Both the position numbers and the translations under genes were made by a program. The notes beneath the pieces are model-generated. The model made no database searches. It was not told the DNA's origin and saw only the letters and a list, made by a program, of their open reading frames with translations. This document shows, piece after piece, positions 1-12,616 of a stretch of 64,000 nucleotides of DNA. The stretch spans positions 13,895,501-13,959,500 of the forward strand of contig NC_088303.1 in assembly GCF_032854445.1 (NCBI RefSeq), written 5' to 3'. Within the stretch, counting starts at the first letter, position 1. Each line of letters starts with the position of its first letter. Source of the DNA: Liolophura sinensis (Eukaryota; Mollusca; Polyplacophora; Chitonida; Chitonidae).

Positions 1-259
1 TGACTTGCTGGTTCTTCACCACCTTTTCTTTGTATTTCAGCGTGGGGTTCAGGAGCCTCGGCTTGTTCATGCACGGGTATTTCCAGGTCACTGGTGACAA
101 CTTCTCTTTGCTGCACGTCCCCCTTTTCTTTCTGTACATTTTCGCCGGTTTCTGGATTTTTGTCAGTTGTATGAGATTGGAACCCAAGCTGAGATACCTT
201 CGCAGATAAATAAAGGGCAAGTGTCACACAATTCACGGTTGTCGTTGTATCTACATCTC
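1..259 (-). pseudogene. LINE ORF1 fragment (copy 0, cut by window edge)
   Basis: This stretch is nearly the same sequence as 23,316-23,608, which lies in the zinc-knuckle half of ORF1 of LINE copy II, so it is a second copy of the same LINE family in the same orientation. It breaks off at about 259 and is joined directly to the array sequence that lies downstream of a tRNA-Ser gene, so its 5' end was lost by rearrangement. Small insertions and deletions relative to copy II break the reading frame. The rest of the copy lies outside the window. Confidence 0.7.
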
Positions 260-279
260 AAAGAAACAAAAGGCAATCT

Positions 280-361
280 CGACGTAGATTGCATTCGAAC
301 CAACGCTGGCAAAGCCCAATGTATTAGCAGTCCATCGCCTTAACCACTTAGCCACCTCGTC
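280..361 (-). pseudogene. tRNA-Ser(GCU) pseudogene, full length, degraded
   Basis: It has the 82-nt tRNA-Ser layout with anticodon GCT, but several substitutions: the acceptor 3' strand reads CTACGTC against 5' GACGAGG, the T-arm is altered, and the D-arm has TAAGTGG instead of CGAGTGG. The acceptor stem no longer pairs fully. It sits directly beside the broken LINE fragment at the window edge. Confidence 0.75.
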
Positions 362-1094
362 ACTGACAACAATTATCTGCAGAACAGAAAAATGAGTTAG
401 CAGCAGTTTCGCTGACATTTCACCATCTCTTTTTTCCAGCAATTGTGTCGAAGGCCTTCATTGGACAATGGATTTGCCCAAATAACGATCGAAAATCAAG
501 CCTTGGCTTCAAGCGTTTTTTGAATTTTCACGTGTGTTTGCTGCATGTGCAAATTTAAGGTATAACACTTTGGCTAATCAATGAACAATACAAAACATAA
601 CTGTGTGGCCAATACACTGAACGGCAGCCGTTAAAAACGGAAGCGCAATCATTTTGGCAAGAACGCAAAAAAAAAAATGAGAAAAAATATATCTAAAGTC
701 CATTTACGAGAAAAATAAGTTACAGACAAAGCGTGGCATTACACGTTTCATTGATAATGGCAATCAAAGATGTTGTGAGGAAAAATTATTAGTCGAGAAA
801 ATCTAAAATCCGAAAGATGTAATGTCATGGAAATCATATAGGTGCATGACACTACATTCATACTGACAACTGTAAAAACATGGACAATTTCCGATTTTTC
901 CGATTTCTAAAACGGAAAAAAGGTATTTATATCCAATTAATTCTAAGCAATCAGGTGAAAATAGATAAACGATTACATGTATTTGATACATTTATGACTT
1001 GTCCATTAACGGAAACCTTAAGTGGCACTGTCGTCCTGAAAATTAAAAAAAAAACCCTTAATAAAATGATTTCGCAGACAAACAAAAGGAATGT

Positions 1095-1176
1095 CGACGA
1101 GGATGGGATTCGAACCCACGCGGGCAGAGCCCAATGGATTAGCAGTCCATCGCCTTAACCACTCGGCCACCTCGTC
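1095..1176 (-). tRNA. tRNA-Ser(GCU)
   Basis: An 82-nt class II tRNA with no intron. In the tRNA sense the acceptor strands GACGAGG and CCTCGTC pair perfectly with discriminator G. Box A is TGGCCGAGTGG, the anticodon loop is CTGCTAA (anticodon GCU, reading AGC and AGU), the long variable arm GGGC-TCT-GCCC pairs, and box B is GGTTCGAATCC. It matches the standard animal tRNA-Ser(GCU) closely; the variable-arm pair differs from the human gene but still pairs. CCA is not encoded, as is usual in eukaryotes. A TTTT stretch about 8 nt past the gene can end Pol III transcription. Confidence 0.95.
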
Positions 1177-1900
1177 ACCCACTACAAAAATCTGCAGAAC
1201 AGAAAAATGATTTAGCAGCAGTTTCGCTGACGTTTAACGATTTCTTTATCCAACAATTGTGTCGAAGGCCTTTATTGTAGAATGAATTTCCCCAAATAAC
1301 GATCGAAAATCATGCTTTGGCTATAAACAGTGTTTTGATTTTTCACGTGTGTTTAGCGCGTTTGCAATTCAAGGTATAACTTTTTGGCTAATCAGTAAGG
1401 AATTCAAAATATAATTGGGTGGCCATTACAATGAACGACAGCTGTTCAAAAAGGGAAGCGTAATTTTATTTTGGCAAGAGTGAAAGAAAATGAGAAAAAA
1501 TATATGTAAAGCCCATTTACGAGAAAAACAAGTTACAGACAAAGCGTGGCATTACACGTTTCATTGATAATGGCAATCAAAGATGTTGTGAGGAAAAATT
1601 ATTAGTCGAGAGAATCTAAAATCCGAAAGATGTAATGTCATGGAAATCATATAGGTGCATGACACTACATTCATACTGAGAACTGTAAAAACATGGACAA
1701 TTTCCGATTTCTAAAACGGAAAAAAGGTATTTATATCCAATTAATTCTAAGCAATCAGGTGAAAATAGATAAACGATTACATGTATTTGATACATTTATG
1801 ACTTGTCCATTAACGGAAACCTTAAGTAGCACTGTCGTCCTGAAAATTAAAAAAAAAAAACCTTAATAAAATGATTTCGCAGACAAACAAAAAGTAATGT

Positions 1901-1982
1901 CGACGAGGATGGGATTCGAACCCACGCGGGCAGAGCCCAATGGATTAGCAGTCCATCGCCTTAACCACTCGGCCACCTCGTC
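1901..1982 (-). tRNA. tRNA-Ser(GCU)
   Basis: Identical over its 82 nt to the copy at 1095, with all stems paired. It lies 806 bp from that copy, which sets the basic array period. A five-T Pol III stop lies within 15 nt past the discriminator. Confidence 0.95.
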
Positions 1983-2711
1983 ACCCACTACAAAAATCTG
2001 CAGAACAGAAAAAATGATTTAGCAGCAGTTTCGCTGACGTTTCACGATTTCTTTTTCCAACAATTGTGTCGAAGGCCTTTATTGGAGAATGGATTTGCCC
2101 AAATAACGACCGAAAATCATGCCTTGGCTTCAAACGTTTTTTGATTTTTCACGTGTGTTTGGTGCATTTGCGATTCAAGGTATAACTCTTTGGCTAATCA
2201 ATAAACAATTCAAAATATAATTGGGTGGCCAATACAATGAACGACAGCTGTTCAAAAAGGGAAGCGTAATTATTTTGGCAAGAGTGAAAGAAAATGAGAA
2301 AAATATATATGTAAAGCCCATTTACGAGAAAAACAAGTTACAGACAAAGCGTGGCATTACATGTTACAGTGATAATGGCATTCAAAAGATGTGAGAAAAA
2401 AGTATTAGTCGAGAAAATCTAAAAACTGAAAGATGTAATGTCATGGAAATCATATAGGTGCATGACACTACATTTATACCGACCTTTGTAAAAACATAGA
2501 AATTTCCCAAATTTTACGATTTCTAAAACGGAAAAAAGGTATTTATACCCAATTGATTCTAAGCAATTAGGTGAAAATAGATAAACTATTACATGTATTT
2601 GATACATTTATGACTTGTACATTGACGGAAGCCTTAAGTGGCCCTGTTGTCCTGAAAATTAAAAAAAAACCTTTAAAAAAAATGATTTCGGAAACAAACA
2701 AAATGCAATGT

Positions 2712-2763
2712 CGACGAGGATGTGTTTTGCAGTCCATCGCCTTAACCACTCAGCCACCTCGTC
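2712..2763 (-). pseudogene. tRNA-Ser(GCU) pseudogene, T-arm and variable arm deleted
   Basis: The acceptor ends and the D-arm side remain, but about 30 nt that should hold the T-arm, variable arm and half of the anticodon stem are missing, leaving 52 nt. The same deleted form recurs at 6271, so the deletion came first and the block was copied afterwards. Without box B it cannot be a working Pol III gene. Confidence 0.85.
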
Positions 2764-3809
2764 ACCCACGACAATCATCTCCAGAACAGAAAAATGAATT
2801 AGCAGCAGTTTCGCTGACGTTTTACTATTTCTTTTCCCAACAATTGTGTCCGCCTTTATTTTTGGTGTATTTGCGATTCAAGGTATAACACTTTGGCTAA
2901 TCAATAAGCAATACAAAATATAACTTGGTTGCCAATACATTAAACGATAGCCCATGAAAAAAAGAAGCGCAATCATTTTTGCAAGAGCGCAAAAAATGAG
3001 AAACAGTATATGAAAAGTCCATTTACGAGAAAAACAAGTTACAGACGAAGCGTGGCATTACACGTGGCAATACACGTTTTATTGATAATGGCAAAATAAC
3101 AGAAAAATGATTTAGCAGCAGTTTCGCTGACGTTTCACGATTTCTTTTTCCAACAATTGTGTCGAAGGGCATTATTGGAGAATGGATTTCCCCAAATAAC
3201 GATCGAAAATCATGCTTTGACTTCAAACATTTTTTGATTTTTCACGTGTGTATGGTGCATTTGCAATTCAAGGTATAACTCTTTGGCTAATCAATAAACA
3301 ATTCAAAATATAATTGGGTGGCCAATACAATGAACGACAGCTGTTCGAAAAGGGAAGCGTAATTATTTTGGCAAGAGTGAAAGAAAATGAGAAAACATAT
3401 ATGTAAAGCCCATTTACGAGAAAAACAAGTTACAGACAAAGCGTGGCATTACATGTTACAGTGATAATGGCATTCAAAAAATGTTGTAAGAAAAAATTAT
3501 TAGTCGAGAGAATCTAAAAACTGAAAGATGTAATGTCATGGAAATCATATAGGTGCATGACTCTACATTTATACTGACAACTGTAAAAACATTGAAATTT
3601 CCCAATTTTTCCGATTTCTAAAACGGAAAAAAGGTATTTATATCCAATTAATTCTAAGCAATTAGGTGAAAATAGATAAACGATTACATGTATTTGATAC
3701 ATTTATGACTTGTACATTGACGGAAGCCTTAAATGGAATTGTCGTCCTGAAAATTAAAAAGAAAAAACATCAAAAAAATTCAGATTCGCAGACAAACGAA
3801 AGGCAATCT

Positions 3810-3891
3810 CGACGAGGATGGGATTCGAACCCACGCGGGCAGAGCCCAATGGATTAGCAGTCCATCGCCTTAACCACTCGGCCACCTCGTC
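3810..3891 (-). tRNA. tRNA-Ser(GCU), no close T-run
   Basis: The gene body is the full 82-nt consensus. The usual TTTT just after the gene is mutated to CTTTCG, so the first run of four or more T lies about 32 nt downstream (seven T). A transcript would carry a longer 3' trailer than those of neighbouring copies. Confidence 0.93.
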
Positions 3892-5458
3892 ACTGACAAC
3901 AATTATCTGCAGAACAGAAAAATGATTTAGCAGCAGTTTCGCTGACGTTTAACGATTTCTTTATCCAAGAATTGTGTCGAAGGCCTTTGTTGGAGAATGG
4001 ATTTGCCCAAATAACGATCGAAAATCATGCCTTGGCTTCAAGCGTTTTTTGAATTTTCACGTGTGTTTGCTACATGTGAAAGTTAAAGGTATAACTTTTT
4101 GGCTAATCAATAAGTAATTCAAAATATAAGTTGATGGCCAATACATTGAGCGACAGCTGTTCAAAAAGGGAGGCGTAATTTTTTTGGCAGAATGAAAGAA
4201 AATGAGAAAAAATATATGTTAAGTCCATTTACGAGAAAAACAAGTTACAGACAAAGCGTGGCATTACATGTTACAGTGATAATGGCATTCAGAAGATGTG
4301 AGGAAAAATTATTAGTCGAGAAAATCTCAAATCCGAAAGATGTACTGTCACTGACAATGATCTGGAGAACAGAAAAATTATTTAGCAGCTGTTTCGCTGA
4401 CGTTTCATAATTTCTTTTTCCAACAATTGTGTCGAAAGCCTTTATTGGAGAATGAATTTGCCCAAATAACGATTAAAAAGCATGCTTTGGCTGCAAACGT
4501 TTTTTGATTTTTCACGTGTGTTTGGTGTATTTGCGATTAAAGGTATAACACTTTGGCTAATCAATAAGCAATACAAAATATAACTGGGTTGTCAATACAT
4601 TGAAGGACAGCCCATGAAAAAAGGAAGCGCAATCATTTTTGCAAGAACGCAAAAAATGAGAAACAGTATATGAAAAGTCCATTGACGAGAAAAACAAGTT
4701 ACAGACGAAGCGTGGCATTACACGTTTCATTGATAATGGCAAAAGAACAGAAAAATGATTTAGCAGCAGTTTCGCTGACGTTTCACGATTTCTTTTTCCA
4801 ACAATTGTGTCGAAGGGCATTATTGGAGAATGGATTTGCCCAAATAACGATCGAAAATCATGCCTTGGCTTCAAACGGTTTTTGATTTTTCACGTGTGTT
4901 TGGTGCATTTGCGATTCAAGGTATAACTCTTTGGCTAATCAATAAACAATTCAAAATATAATTGGGTGGCCAATACAATGAACGACAGCTGTTCAAAAAG
5001 GGAAGCGTAATTATTTTGGCAAGAGTGAAAGAAAATGAGAAAAATATATATGTAAAGCCCATTTACGAGAAAAACAAGTTACAGACAAAGCGTGGCATTA
5101 CCTGTTACAGTGATAATGGCATTCAAAAAATGTTGTAAGAAAAAAATATTAGTCGAGAGAATCTAAAAACTGAAAGATGTAATGTCATGGAAATCATATA
5201 GGTGCATGACTCTACATTTATACTGACAACTGTAAAAACATTGAAATTTCCCAATTTCTCCTATTTCTAAAACGGAAAAAAGGTATTTATACCCAATTAA
5301 TTCTAAGCAATTAGGTGAAAATAGATAAACTATTACATGTATTTGATACATTTATGACTTGTACATTGACGGAAACCTTAAGTGGATTTGTTGTCCTGAA
5401 AATAAAAAAGAAAAAACATCAAAAAATTACAGATTCGCAGACAAACGAAAGGCAATCT

Positions 5459-5540
5459 CGACGAGGATGGGATTCGAACCCACGCGGGCAGAGCCCAATG
5501 GATTAGCAGTCCATCGCCTTAACCACTCGGCCACCTCGTC
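5459..5540 (-). tRNA. tRNA-Ser(GCU), no close T-run
   Basis: Consensus 82-nt gene with the same terminator change as the copy at 3810 (CTTTCG instead of CTTTTG), with the next long T-run about 33 nt past the gene. The shared flank shows that these two units are close relatives. Confidence 0.93.
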
Positions 5541-6270
5541 ACTGACAACATAATCTGCAGAACAGAAAAATGATTTAGCAGCAGTTTCGCTGACGTTTCA
5601 CGATTTCTTTATCCAAGAATTGTGTCGAAGGCCTTTATTGTAGAATGGATTTGCCCAAATAACGATCGAAAATCATGCTTTGGATATAAACAGTGTTTTG
5701 ATTTTTCACGTGTGTATAGTGCGTTTGCAATTCAAGGTATAACTCTTTGGCTAATCAATAAGGAATTCAAAATATAATTGGGTGGCCATTACAATGAACG
5801 ACAGCTGTTCAAAAAGGGAAGTGTAATTTTATTTTGGCAAGAGTGAAAGAAAATGAGAAAAAATATATGTAAAACCCATTTACGAGAAAAGCAAGTTACA
5901 GACAAAACGTGGCATTACATGTTACAGTGATAATGGCATTCAAAAGATGTGAGGAAAAAGTATTAGTCGAGAGAATCTAAAAACTGAAAGATGTAATGTC
6001 ATGGAAATCATATAGGTGCATGACACTACATTCATACCGACCTTTGTAAAAACATGGAAATTTCCCAAATTTTCCGATTTCTAAGACGGAAAAAAGGTAT
6101 TTATACCCAATTAATTCTAAGCAATTAGGTGAAAATAGATAAACTATTACATGTATTTGATACATTTATGACTTGTACATTGACGGAAGCCTTAAGTGGC
6201 CCTGTTGTCCTGAAAATTAAAAAAAAAACCTTTAAAAAAAATGATTTCGGAAACAAACAAAATGCAATGT

Positions 6271-6322
6271 CGACGAGGATGTGTTTTGCAGTCCATCGCC
6301 TTAACCACTCAGCCACCTCGTC
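6271..6322 (-). pseudogene. tRNA-Ser(GCU) pseudogene, same deletion as 2712
   Basis: Same 52-nt form as at 2712, with the identical junction. The two lie 3,559 bp apart, inside a duplicated block. Confidence 0.85.
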
Positions 6323-7208
6323 ACCCACGACTATCATCTCCAGAGCAGAAAAATGAATTAGCAGCTGTTTCGCTGACATTTTACTATTTCTTTTCCCAAC
6401 AATTGTGTCCGCCTTTATTTTTGGTGTATTTGCGATTCAAGGTATAACACTTTGGCTAATCAATAAGCAATACAAAATATAACTTGGTTGCCAATACATT
6501 AAACGATAGCCCATGAAAAAAAGAAGCGCAATCATTTTTGCAAGAGCGCAAAAAATGAGAAACAGTATATGAAAAGTCCATTTACGAGAAAAACAAGTTA
6601 CAGACGAAGCGTGGCATTACACGTGGCATTACACGGTTCATTGATAATGGCAAAAGAACAGAAAAATGATTTAGCAGCAGTTTCGCTGACGTTTCACGAT
6701 TTCTTTTTCCAACAATTGTGTCCAAGGGCATTATTGGAGAATGGATTTCCCCAAATAACGATCGAAAATCATGCTTTGACTTCAAACGTTTTTTGATTTT
6801 CACGTGTGTTTGGTGCATTTGCGATTCAAGGTATAACTCTTTGGCTAATCAATAAACAATTCAAAATATAATTGGGTGGCCAATACAATGAACGACAGCT
6901 GTTCAAAAAGGGAAGCGTAATTATTTTGGCAAGAGTGAAAGAAAATGAGAAAAAATATATGTAAAGCCCATTTACTAGAAAAACAAGTTACAGACAAAGC
7001 GTGGCATTACATGTTACAGTAATAATGGTATTCAAAAGATGTTGTGAGAAAAATTTATTAGTCGAGAGAATCTAAAAACTGAAAGATGTAATGTCATGGA
7101 AATCATATAGGTGCATGACACTACATTTATACTGACCTTTGTAAAAACATGGAAATTTCCCAATTTTATTGATACCCAATTAATTCTAAGCAATTAGGTG
7201 AAAATAGA

Positions 7209-10200
7209 TTTTGTAAATATTTGAATTTATTCCCAGATTGTCATCAAATACACAAGATTTAACAATACCCGGCTATCACAAACTTTTGAAATCACAAGGC
7301 AGTCTTAATTAAAATAAAATATCATAGAAAAGATGACTGCTTTGTGAATAGAACAATTGCACATTAGCTGCTCATTTCAATAAATGCACTAATTTATCAT
7401 TCTGTAATGTACAGAATACTTTGTTTATACACCAGATTTTCTCGAAAGATGGCCTGTCTAGTCGAAAAAAGTCAATATGAATACGTGTTTTAATTATTCC
7501 TTTGGCAGCCTTAACAATAGCAACAACATCCCTGTTCTTTTTCTGAAATATTATGTCGTTGCGTGCACACCAAATACTAAACTGAAGAACACATATGACA
7601 TACACCATCACCGCTCTAACTTCCTGGTTAAAGGTGGAATTGAATACCTTGTAAATTAATGTTTCCGAGTCCATATTTGGTAGGTAGTTCGCAAACAAAA
7701 CAAATATCCGGTTAAAGTCATTAAACACATCCTCAACGATCTTACATTGTACAAACAGATGTTGCCGAGTTTCAGACAGGGAGCAAAAAACACAAAAGTC
7801 ATCGGTGGCTACATTTCTCCTAAGAAGTTTTTCCTTAACGGGCAAAATGTCATGAACCAACTTATAACTGAAGTTGACCAAATTGTGATCTAAGAATTGA
7901 TGAAAAACAGTTTTCCATATTCTAACCCAGTCCAAATGCGGCATAGACACCATTGCTCTTGGACAATGTACTGTTTTTGTTACAAAATATTCATAAATAT
8001 ACCTGCTTGAACACAATGTTACAGGTTGCTGTACACCTGTGGTAAATTCTCTCCAGGCGCTCAGGGCCAGTCTATAAAAAGGTGGAATGTTTTCAGAATG
8101 TGGGACATTGGAACGACAGAATTCACGACAAACATGCCTTAAGGGTAAACCCAACCAATAGATGGCAAAGTATTTCCATTCCGCTGTTGTTCCATGAATT
8201 AATTTTAAAACATGCCGAGTAACAAGTGCTTTTATTTTACATTCTATATTATGTACGTTTATGCCTCCATTCCCTATTTTATTATGTACGACAACTCTCT
8301 TCAAACTTTCGGGCTTGTTATCCCACAAAAGTCTGAACACAGTTTGGGAACATTGATTGACACATTTAGGTGGCAACAGAGTACACTGTGCAGAAAACCA
8401 TAAGACAGCTAAAGCAACTGTATTAATTAAGACAGACCTCCCCCGTAGAGTCAAATATCTTCCATTCCATGCTAATACATGTTTCTTTACCTTACTTAAA
8501 ACACGCTCAGAATTGAGTTCTGTTTGACCTGGCCCAAAAAATACCCCACAAATCTTTGAGTTTGTAGTGATGTTAAGCCCACCACCGTGCACGTTAGTTT
8601 CGTCCCAGTTACCAATGGGAAGAACCGTGCTTTTCAACAAGTTGAGTTTTGCTCCTGAGGCTTTTCCATACCTTTCTGCTATTTTAATTACATGCGGAAC
8701 AGAACTCTCTTCAGATAAAATTGCAGTCGTATCATCTGCAAATGCGGACACTCTTTTTCCTTATTTGTGCCGGGTAACCGTACACCATTAATTTCGTCAT
8801 TGTTTCTAATGGCCGCTATAAAGGGCTTTAAGTACACATACAATAATGGTGACAAAGAACAACTCTGTCGGACACCTCGACTCAGTTTAAATTCTTCTGT
8901 TATGTGCCCGTTCACAATAACATTACTTGTAATGTCAGTATATCATAATTGCACCCACTTACAAAAGTCGGGTCCGAAGTTAAATTTCTCTAAACATTTG
9001 AACAAAAATGACCAGTCTACTCTGTCAAAGGCTTTCTCTTGGTCTAAGTTAAGAAAGCATCCTTTTAAATCTTTTTGTTCAATATAATCATATGTATTTC
9101 GTAATAAGTGAAGGTTGTCAAAAATACTTCGGCCTGGTATTCCACATGTCTAATTCTGAAGTACAATTGTATCGATCACATTTTTAACCGATTGCACAAA
9201 GCTTTAGAAACAATCTTATAATCTACATTTAGTAAGCTAATTGGCCTCCAGTTTTTTATGCTTTCGGCATTGTCGGGGTCCTTACATAATAGTGTGATTA
9301 ACCCAGAACGCTGTGAATTACTTAATCTACCCAAGTTAAAACAGTAATTAACTACATCCGTAAACACACCCGAAAACAGGGGCCAAAATTGTACATAAAA
9401 CTCTGCTGGCAAACCGTCGCATCCCGACGAACGGTTTTTAGACATATTTTTTACTGACAAGAACTCATCTTGAATGGAAGAGTCAGTATCTTATTCAGTA
9501 TACAATTTCATATAATACGACCTTATACACTTAGCAATACCTTCCTCATATTCATGGAATATTGAAGAATCACTATGACAAGTAATACTTTTGATCATCT
9601 TCTTTCTGCCCCTACCAACTTCTGGTCTAATGAATTATTTCGTTGTTTTTTCTCCCTGATCAAAATGAACAACTTTAGCACGGATAACCGCTCCCGCATG
9701 ATTCGACTTATAAAGGGCATTTAGAGTCTTTTTCACATTGTCAATACGCTCACAGTAAGTGACTGGACTAGATTTTAACACATTTAATTCTTGTTCAAGT
9801 TCTAACAAATCACGTTTTTTGTTCATAGATTTCTCCTTACAGTAACTCCGAATTCTGTCTTTACATTCCCTTTTAAAAATCTCCCATCTGTCTATTAGAT
9901 CTGCATGACCAGTTGTACAGACAGAGAAAATATCATGGAAGACGGGTTTAATATTATCAACAAGCTCCATGTCATTTAACACAGAAGTATTACACTTCCA
10001 GTAGAACGGCCCCCCTGAAATGACATCTTCAAAAGAAATATCAAAAAAACAAACACGAATAATCAGAAAAAGACACATGTACAGCATCACACTGGGTTAC
10101 ATACTTAAACACAGCGTTAGGGATATAAAATCTATCCAGTCTACTGGCACACTGGCGCCTAGACCACGTGTAACAATTCTCATTCGGATGGAGTTTCCTA

Positions 10201-11630
10201 AAAATATCACAAATACCAAAATCTCTTTTCAAATTATTAATTTCGTCCACTCCATCATTCCTTCCATTAGTGGCACAGCCAGCTCTATCTAATTCAATGC
10301 TCTCGACACAATTAAAATCCCCACCCATAATAACCAACTCACTGCCCTGCATCACATTATCTAGATTAGAAATAAACTCTTTTCTTTCCTTTGGATTATT
10401 AGGGGCATATACACAAACAAGGTTTAAAGCAATGTTGTTGAGTTCAACCCTAAGACTTACCGACCATTAGGGCACCTCTGTATTTTCTGTATAAAGCAGT
10501 CTACCGTATACCTAATAATTATTCCCACCCCACAACTTCGATTTGACCCAGACGCCCACCTTGCATCGCCCGGGATTTGCAAATATTTAGTGTAATTATA
10601 GTTTTCGAGGTGTGTTTCCTGTAAGAATAGTACATCAATTCCTTTATCGAAAACAAATTGTTTGACATGTTCTTGTTTAGACGGATCCTGTAAACCATTA
10701 ACATTTAAAGTCCCAAAACGAATATTATTTAAGCTCATTATACAAATAAGTAAAGGTAGAGCGTACATACCCATTGTGGTCAAATAAGAGAGTCCTAATT
10801 ACGCTATACCTCATTTGTCTCTTTTCATTCGCTGCCTCGCACGAGAAGCAAGCGATTTTCTTTTCCTGTATTCCAGAAGCATGGTGTCCCCCTCCTCAGA
10901 TGGAGTCGGCGTCATACAGTCTGACGACTGATCGGCATCAACACCATCATAATCAGTAGGATGGGAACTGGGCGGGATAGATGACGCTGCCTTTTCAGCT
11001 GTACTGCCATTGTCCATCATAGATCTCTTTTCCTCGACTGGGACTGGTGAACCCACGTCGGGAGCGTGCACGTCAGCCACGACCACATTCTTCACCCTCA
11101 AGATAGGTGATGACGTTTCATTATCACCAACATCCACTTCTTCGGTGTTCTTAGTATTCTCCCGGACGTCCATCTCTTTATCAGACTCGCTGTCGTCGCT
11201 GACGTCATCATCGGCGCTGTCGTCACCATTCTCGTCGATTTCGTCTTCGTTCTCGTCGCCGTCTTGAACCAGTTCCATAGCAGGTGGGTTGAATGGGTCA
11301 TCATCGTCGCTGACCTCAACATCAACGCCATCTTGTTTTACAGCGTCTTCCTTATTATACTGGCGCATAGTCGGTAGGTTCCCCTTAACCCGCGCCTCGT
11401 ACGACATTGCTCTTGCACAACAGTCACTGACCGTATGAAGCCCTGAGTCACACATTCGGCATGGATCTGTACAGTCCTTCTCTGTATGAGGATTCTGATG
11501 GGGGGGAGAAACCGTCGCAGTTAGAACACCACAGTGCCCTACACTCTGCTGCCTTGTGTGAATTTTGGCCACACTTCCGACATTCATAGGTTTGCCCAGG
11601 GTAGGTAAACATAACAATGTCACCAATGTA
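7209..11630 (-). mobile_element. LINE copy I (Tx1/L1-like), broken
   Basis: A 4.4-kb non-LTR retrotransposon remnant in the middle of the array, in the same orientation as the tRNA genes. From its 5' side (high coordinates) it shows the end of ORF1 with a CCHC knuckle, then ORF2 with endonuclease, reverse transcriptase and a C-terminal CCHC, followed by about 160 bp of 3' sequence without a clear A-tail. The left array flank stops at AAAATAGAT and the right flank resumes at TAACATTTTGGC. The roughly 480 bp of unit between those points, including one tRNA, is missing, and no target duplication is visible. It is 5' truncated inside ORF1. Confidence 0.85.
7372..10738 (-). pseudogene. LINE copy I ORF2: endonuclease, reverse transcriptase, CCHC
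   Basis: The start is the ATG at 10,738, followed by MSLNNIRFGTLNVNGL, the usual opening of an APE-type endonuclease. Next come FLQETH (about 10,620), GGDFNCVE (about 10,325) and SDYS (about 10,055). A helical linker at 9,635-10,090 follows (GGPFYWKCNTSVL). Reverse transcriptase blocks are NWRPISLLNVDYKI (about 9,240), LDQEKAFDRVDWSF (about 9,040), GVRQSCSLSPLLY (about 8,880) and the catalytic FADDTT (about 8,740). The last 459 codons are open to 7,372 and end in a CVFC...H...C knuckle. Several frameshifts, near 10,400, 10,070, 9,500, 9,170 and 8,750, make it non-functional. The block set fits the Tx1 branch of the L1 group. Confidence 0.85.
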
Positions 11631-11636
11631 TAACAT
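10811..11636 (-). pseudogene. LINE copy I ORF1, C-terminal part with zinc knuckle
   Basis: The frame reads a cysteine knuckle (YECRKCGQNSHKAAEC) and a second Cys cluster, then a long acidic stretch rich in Asp, Glu and Ser, and a basic end (RKSLASRARQRMKRDK). This is the C-terminal half of a Tx1-type ORF1 nucleic-acid-binding protein. The 5' part, including the RRM-like region seen in copies II and III, is missing because array sequence begins at 11,631. A small frame shift lies near the second Cys cluster. Confidence 0.75.
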
Positions 11637-12535
11637 TTTGGCTAATCAATAAGCAATTCAAAATATAAGTTGGTGGCCAATACATTATATGACAGCTGTT
11701 CATAAAGGGAAGCCTAATTATTTTGGCAGAATGAAAGAAAAAGAGAAACAGTATATAAAAAGTCCATTTACGTAAAAAACCAGCTACAGACAAAGCGTGG
11801 CATTACACGTCTCATTGATAATGGCAACAGAACAGAAAAATGATTTAACAGCAGTTTCGCTGACGTTTCACGATTTCTTTTTCCAACAATTGTGTCTAAG
11901 GCCTTTATTGGAGAATGGGTTTGCCCAAATAACGATCGAAAATCATGCTTTGGCTTCAAACGTTTTTTGATTTTTCACATGTGTTTGGTGCATTTGCGAT
12001 TCAAAGTATAACACTTTGGCTAATCAATAAGCAATACAAAATATAACCGGGTTACCAATACATCGAACGACAGCCTTTGAAAAAAGGAAGCGCAATCATT
12101 TTTGCAAGAACGCAAAAAATGAGAAACAGTATATGAAAAGTCCATTTACGAGAAAAACAAGTTACTGACGAAGCGTGGCATTACACGTCTCATTGATAAT
12201 ATCAACCAAAGATGTTGTGAGGAAAAATTATTAGTAGAGAAAATCTAAAAACTGAAAGATGTAATGTCATGGAAATCATATTGGTGCATGACACTACATT
12301 TATACTGACAACTGTAAAAAACATGGAAATTTCCCAATTTTTCCGATTTCTAAAACGGAAAAAAGGAATTTATACCCAATTAATTCTAAGCAATTAGGTG
12401 AAAATAGATAAAATGTTACTTGTATTTGATACATTTATGACTTGTCCATTAACGGAAGCCTTAAGTGGCACTGTCGTCGAAAATTTAAAAAAAAACCCTT
12501 AAAAAATGATTTCGGAAACAAACAAAATGCAATAT

Positions 12536-12616
12536 CGACGAGGATGGGATTCGAACCATGCGGGCAGAGCCCAATGGATTAGCAGTCCATCGCCTTAACC
12601 ACTCGGCCACCTCGTC
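12536..12616 (-). pseudogene. tRNA-Ser(GCU), 81 nt, T-arm damaged
   Basis: One base is lost and one changed at the T-stem, so GTGGG before the TTCGAAT loop becomes CATGG and can no longer pair fully with CCCAT. Acceptor, D-arm and anticodon are intact. It is probably a weak or dead gene; expression cannot be judged from sequence. Confidence 0.7.

Larger units (their letters stand above)
260..7208 (-). repeat. tRNA-Ser tandem array, block 1
   Basis: Head-to-tail units of about 806-815 bp, all in one orientation, with tRNA-Ser copies at 280, 1095, 1901, 2712, 3810, 5459 and 6271. Reading in the tRNA sense, the conserved landmarks upstream of each tRNA are a TCACGTGTGTTTG-like stretch about 260 bp away, the word GATCGTTATTTGGGC, and a CTGTTCTGCAGA-like leader just before the gene. 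Downstream are T-runs and a GGTATAAATACC-like motif. Some sub-units lack the tRNA (junctions near 3,088, 4,349 and 4,739). The non-tRNA part has no coding potential I can support: short frames recur only because the units are similar. Confidence 0.9.
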
